From contig DASPTB010000171.1 of the NCBI GenBank assembly GCA_035623615.1, forward strand, positions 1-7,399: a stretch of 7,399 nucleotides of DNA. Direction: 5' to 3'. This document shows, one piece after another, positions 6,088 to 7,399 of the stretch. Within the stretch, counting starts at the first letter, position 1, and every line of letters starts with the position of its first letter. The notes beneath the pieces are model-generated. The model did not search any database, was not told the DNA's origin, and saw only the letters and a list, made by a program, of their open reading frames with translations. The DNA is from DASPTB01 sp035623615 (GTDB lineage: Bacteria; Actinomycetota; UBA4738). The position numbers and the translations under genes were made by a program.

Positions 6088-6093
6088 AGCGTA
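6088..6093 (-). promoter_or_regulatory. -10 box TACGCT of the membrane-protein gene
   Basis: On the minus strand TACGCT (6093 to 6088) fits TANNNT. Transcription would start near 6081, giving a leader of about 29 bases to the ATG at 6052. No good -35 match is seen. A hairpin ends at the base immediately upstream. Confidence 0.45.
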
Positions 6094-6112
6094 CGCGGGA
6101 TCGATCCTCGCG
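6094..6112 (-). terminator. Bulged hairpin between methyltransferase and membrane-protein genes
   Basis: Read on the minus strand, CGCG, a bulged A, and GGA pair with TCC and CGCG around the tetraloop TCGA: a seven-pair stem 20 bases past the methyltransferase stop. No U-tract follows; the -10 box TACGCT begins at the next base. It may end the methyltransferase transcript, or be a chance fold in GC-rich DNA. Confidence 0.35.
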
Positions 6113-6131
6113 ACGGGACGCCCGGCTCGGT

Positions 6132-6998
6132 TCAGGGCTTGCGCGCCGACAGCAGGAGGTACTCGATCAGCCCGCGCCGCCACAGCAGGTCGACGTGACG
6201 GACAAACAGCGCCGCGGCCAGGTGCTGCGAGCGCGGGAGCGGCGTGGGCCCGCGCAGCCGGTCCTTGACCAGCCGCAGAGCGGGCTCGATCACGCGGTCA
6301 CCCACGAGCTCGGCGGAGACGTCGACGAACCCCACCCCGCTCACGGCGGCGGCGATGTCCTCGGGGGCCGCCACTGCCGACAGCGGCAGCCCCCACAGCC
6401 GCAGCTGCCCCACGCCCGCCACCAGCTCGCCGGGCGTTCTCGGCATCCGCCGCGTCGGGACGTCGGACATCGACAGGATGCCGCCGGGGCGCAGCACCCG
6501 GAACGCCTCCTCAAAGAAGACCCGGCGCGAGGCGAAGTGGAACGCCGCCTCCACGCTGATAACGCCGTCGGCGCACCTCGCTCGCAGGGGCAGCCGCACC
6601 GCGTCGCCGACGACGGCCCGGGCGCCGGCTTCCCGCAAGCGCTCGCGGCCAGCCCTCAGCTGCGCTTCGGTGACATTGACCGCGGTGAGGGCGGATGGGC
6701 GAACGACGCTCGCGACGACCGGATCCTGCGCGCCGAGGCCGTTGCCGACGTCGACGACGGCGCCGCCGGCGGGGAGATTCCCGGCGAGTCGCTCCACCAA
6801 CCGGCGCACCGCAGCGGGCGCTTCGTCCTCCGTGCCCGGACCTTCCCACAGACCGAGATTGAGCCATCCGGGCGCGGGTGCGAAGAAGTTGGCCGGGCCG
6901 ATGCTCTCGTAGACGCGGGCCGCAGGATTGCGCCCGTAGCCGAAGGCGAAGCCCGCCGCGTGGCGGACGTTCTGCGAAGTCCAGCGCGACGCGGCCAT
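6132..6998 (-). CDS. SAM-dependent methyltransferase, small-molecule/sugar O-methyltransferase type (NLGLW family)
   Basis: This 288-residue cytosolic enzyme has a lead segment PGWLNLGLWEG (43-53), matching the NLGYW signature of RebM-like natural-product and sugar methyltransferases and related Methyltransf_11/UbiE-type enzymes. Motif I is VVDVGNGLGAQD (81-92). The second strand ends LTAVNVTEAQLRAG (104-117) with N108 where many families have an acidic ribose ligand, as is often seen in this branch. ARAVVGDAVRLPL (126-138) gives motif II D132. DGVISVEAAFHF (144-155) is motif IV, and AFRVLRPGGILSMSDV (165-180) is the post-motif strand. A variable C-terminal region (GDRVIEPALRLVKDRL, then LLWRRGLIEYLLLSARK) forms the substrate cap. 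ATG 6998 follows a -10 box by 12 bases with no Shine-Dalgarno, so the mRNA is probably nearly leaderless. No glycosyltransferase or polyketide genes are in the window to name a substrate. Confidence 0.9.
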   Translation of the reverse strand: MAASRWTSQNVRHAAGFAFGYGRNPAARVYESIGPANFFAPAPGWLNLGLWEGPGTEDEAPAAVRRLVERLAGNLPAGGAVVDVGNGLGAQDPVVASVVRPSALTAVNVTEAQLRAGRERLREAGARAVVGDAVRLPLRARCADGVISVEAAFHFASRRVFFEEAFRVLRPGGILSMSDVPTRRMPRTPGELVAGVGQLRLWGLPLSAVAAPEDIAAAVSGVGFVDVSAELVGDRVIEPALRLVKDRLRGPTPLPRSQHLAAALFVRHVDLLWRRGLIEYLLLSARKP

Positions 6999-7009
6999 GC
7001 GGCCAACGG

Positions 7010-7015
7010 TACCCT
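7010..7015 (+). promoter_or_regulatory. Possible -10 box TACCCT for the bactofilin-like gene
   Basis: TACCCT fits TANNNT and would place transcription start near 7022, giving a leader of about 37 bases that includes the Shine-Dalgarno site. It overlaps, on the opposite strand, the -10 box of the divergent methyltransferase gene. GCGACG at 6986-6991, 18 bases upstream, keeps only the GAC core of a -35 box. Confidence 0.35.
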
Positions 7016-7016
7016 A
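7011..7016 (-). promoter_or_regulatory. -10 box TAGGGT of the third methyltransferase gene
   Basis: On the minus strand TAGGGT (7016 to 7011) is followed by six bases and an expected start at G7004, leaving a six-base leader before ATG 6998. The spacing nearly repeats that of TAGGAT at 1579. No Shine-Dalgarno precedes the ATG, in keeping with a near-leaderless transcript. Confidence 0.5.
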
Positions 7017-7019
7017 CGG

Positions 7020-7036
7020 GGATCGGTGTCCGGTCC
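7020..7036 (+). other. Possible 5' leader hairpin
   Basis: GGATCGG (7020-7026) and CCGGTCC (7030-7036) form a 7-bp stem with one U-G pair and a TGT loop, six bases upstream of the Shine-Dalgarno stretch of the bactofilin-like gene. On the other strand the U-G pair becomes a C/A mismatch, so the fold favours the plus-strand RNA. The role is unknown. Confidence 0.3.
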
Positions 7037-7041
7037 GTCGC

Positions 7042-7051
7042 AGGAAGGGGG
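7042..7051 (+). promoter_or_regulatory. Ribosome-binding site of the bactofilin-like gene
   Basis: AGGAAGGGGG ends seven bases before ATG 7059. It is one of the clearest Shine-Dalgarno stretches in the window and supports this start. Confidence 0.7.
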
Positions 7052-7058
7052 AACGGCC

Positions 7059-7399
7059 ATGAAGATCCGAGCGCTCCCACGCTTCGCGTTCGTCCTCGGG
7101 TTCCTTGCCGCCGTCTGCGCCATCTCGATCGCGCCGGCGTTCGCGGCCGGCGACGCGGGCACGAGCATCGGGCCGCAGGTGGTGATCGAGGGCCGCGCCG
7201 TCGTCGTCCCCAACGAGTCGGCCGGCAGCATCGTCATCTTCGACGGTCCGGTGATCGTCGCGGGAACGGTCAACGGTTCGGTCGTCGCGTTCCACGGGAC
7301 GGTCACCATCGCCGGCACGGTCCGCGGCGACGTGGTCTCAGTGAGCGACCGCGTGATCGTGTTGCCCGCCGCGCACGTCACGGGCGACGTCCGGTCGCG
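7059..7399 (+). CDS. Exported bactofilin-like (polymer-forming, DUF583-type) beta-solenoid protein, 3' end cut
   Basis: The first 113 codons are present; the remainder lies past the window. Residues 1-29 are a Sec signal peptide: MKIR, then a hydrophobic core (about 8-24), ending APAFA with likely cleavage at A29/A30; no lipobox is seen. The mature part is a Val/Gly-rich repeat typical of right-handed beta-helix polymer-forming proteins. Three successive 17-residue turns can be aligned: GPVIVAGTVNGSVVAFH (63-79), GTVTIAGTVRGDVVSVS (80-96) and DRVIVLPAAHVTGDVRS (97-113), with VxG-V-G-DVV-V spacing. Classical bactofilins are cytosolic filament-forming scaffolds; the signal peptide puts this one outside or in the envelope. 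The missing C-terminus may carry a membrane anchor. ATG 7059 is supported by the strong ribosome-binding site and the intact signal peptide. It diverges from the methyltransferase at 6998 across 60 bases. Another beta-solenoid protein family is possible. Confidence 0.8.
   Translation, partial: MKIRALPRFAFVLGFLAAVCAISIAPAFAAGDAGTSIGPQVVIEGRAVVVPNESAGSIVIFDGPVIVAGTVNGSVVAFHGTVTIAGTVRGDVVSVSDRVIVLPAAHVTGDVRS

Overview
The window is very GC-rich and almost entirely coding. It holds nine protein genes, two cut by the window edges, and no gap longer than about 90 bases. Codon third positions are strongly G/C. GTG and TTG starts, 4-base stop/start overlaps, nearly leaderless promoters with TANNNT -10 boxes and a tandem-GNAT acetyltransferase of the mycothiol-synthase type together suggest an actinobacterium, probably an uncultured one. 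This is inferred from style, not from a marker gene. I saw no rRNA, tRNA, CRISPR array, transposase, phage gene or integration site.

Layout. (1) A minus-strand pair occupies 1-1504: a SAM methyltransferase whose stop overlaps the GTG start of a GNAT acetyltransferase that runs off the left edge. (2) Diverging from it across a 91-base gap is a plus-strand pair at 1596-2938: a trans-aconitate-methyltransferase-like enzyme whose stop overlaps the GTG start of a Mug/TDG-type uracil/thymine mismatch DNA glycosylase. (3) A second plus-strand pair at 2976-5353 has a near-perfect leaderless promoter: an extended-SDR epimerase/reductase, then a class III PLP aminotransferase read from a strong Shine-Dalgarno site inside the end of the SDR gene. 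(4) Convergent to this are two separate minus-strand genes: a proline-rich single-pass membrane protein (5384-6052) and a third SAM methyltransferase of the NLGLW type (6132-6998). (5) Diverging at the right edge is an exported bactofilin-like beta-solenoid protein (7059 onward, incomplete).

How the genes fit together. Each overlapping pair is probably one transcript. The SDR and aminotransferase could act in sequence (redox step, then amination) on one substrate, but the substrate is not visible. The three methyltransferases belong to different subfamilies and sit in different transcription units, so there is no evidence of one shared pathway. The strongest non-coding signals are a GNRA-tetraloop hairpin between the convergent genes and hairpins that end at or next to -10 boxes in three or possibly four intergenic gaps. 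I do not see a convincing new multi-gene system. The best leads are the regulatory layout, the secreted bactofilin-like protein and the unusual aminotransferase motifs.
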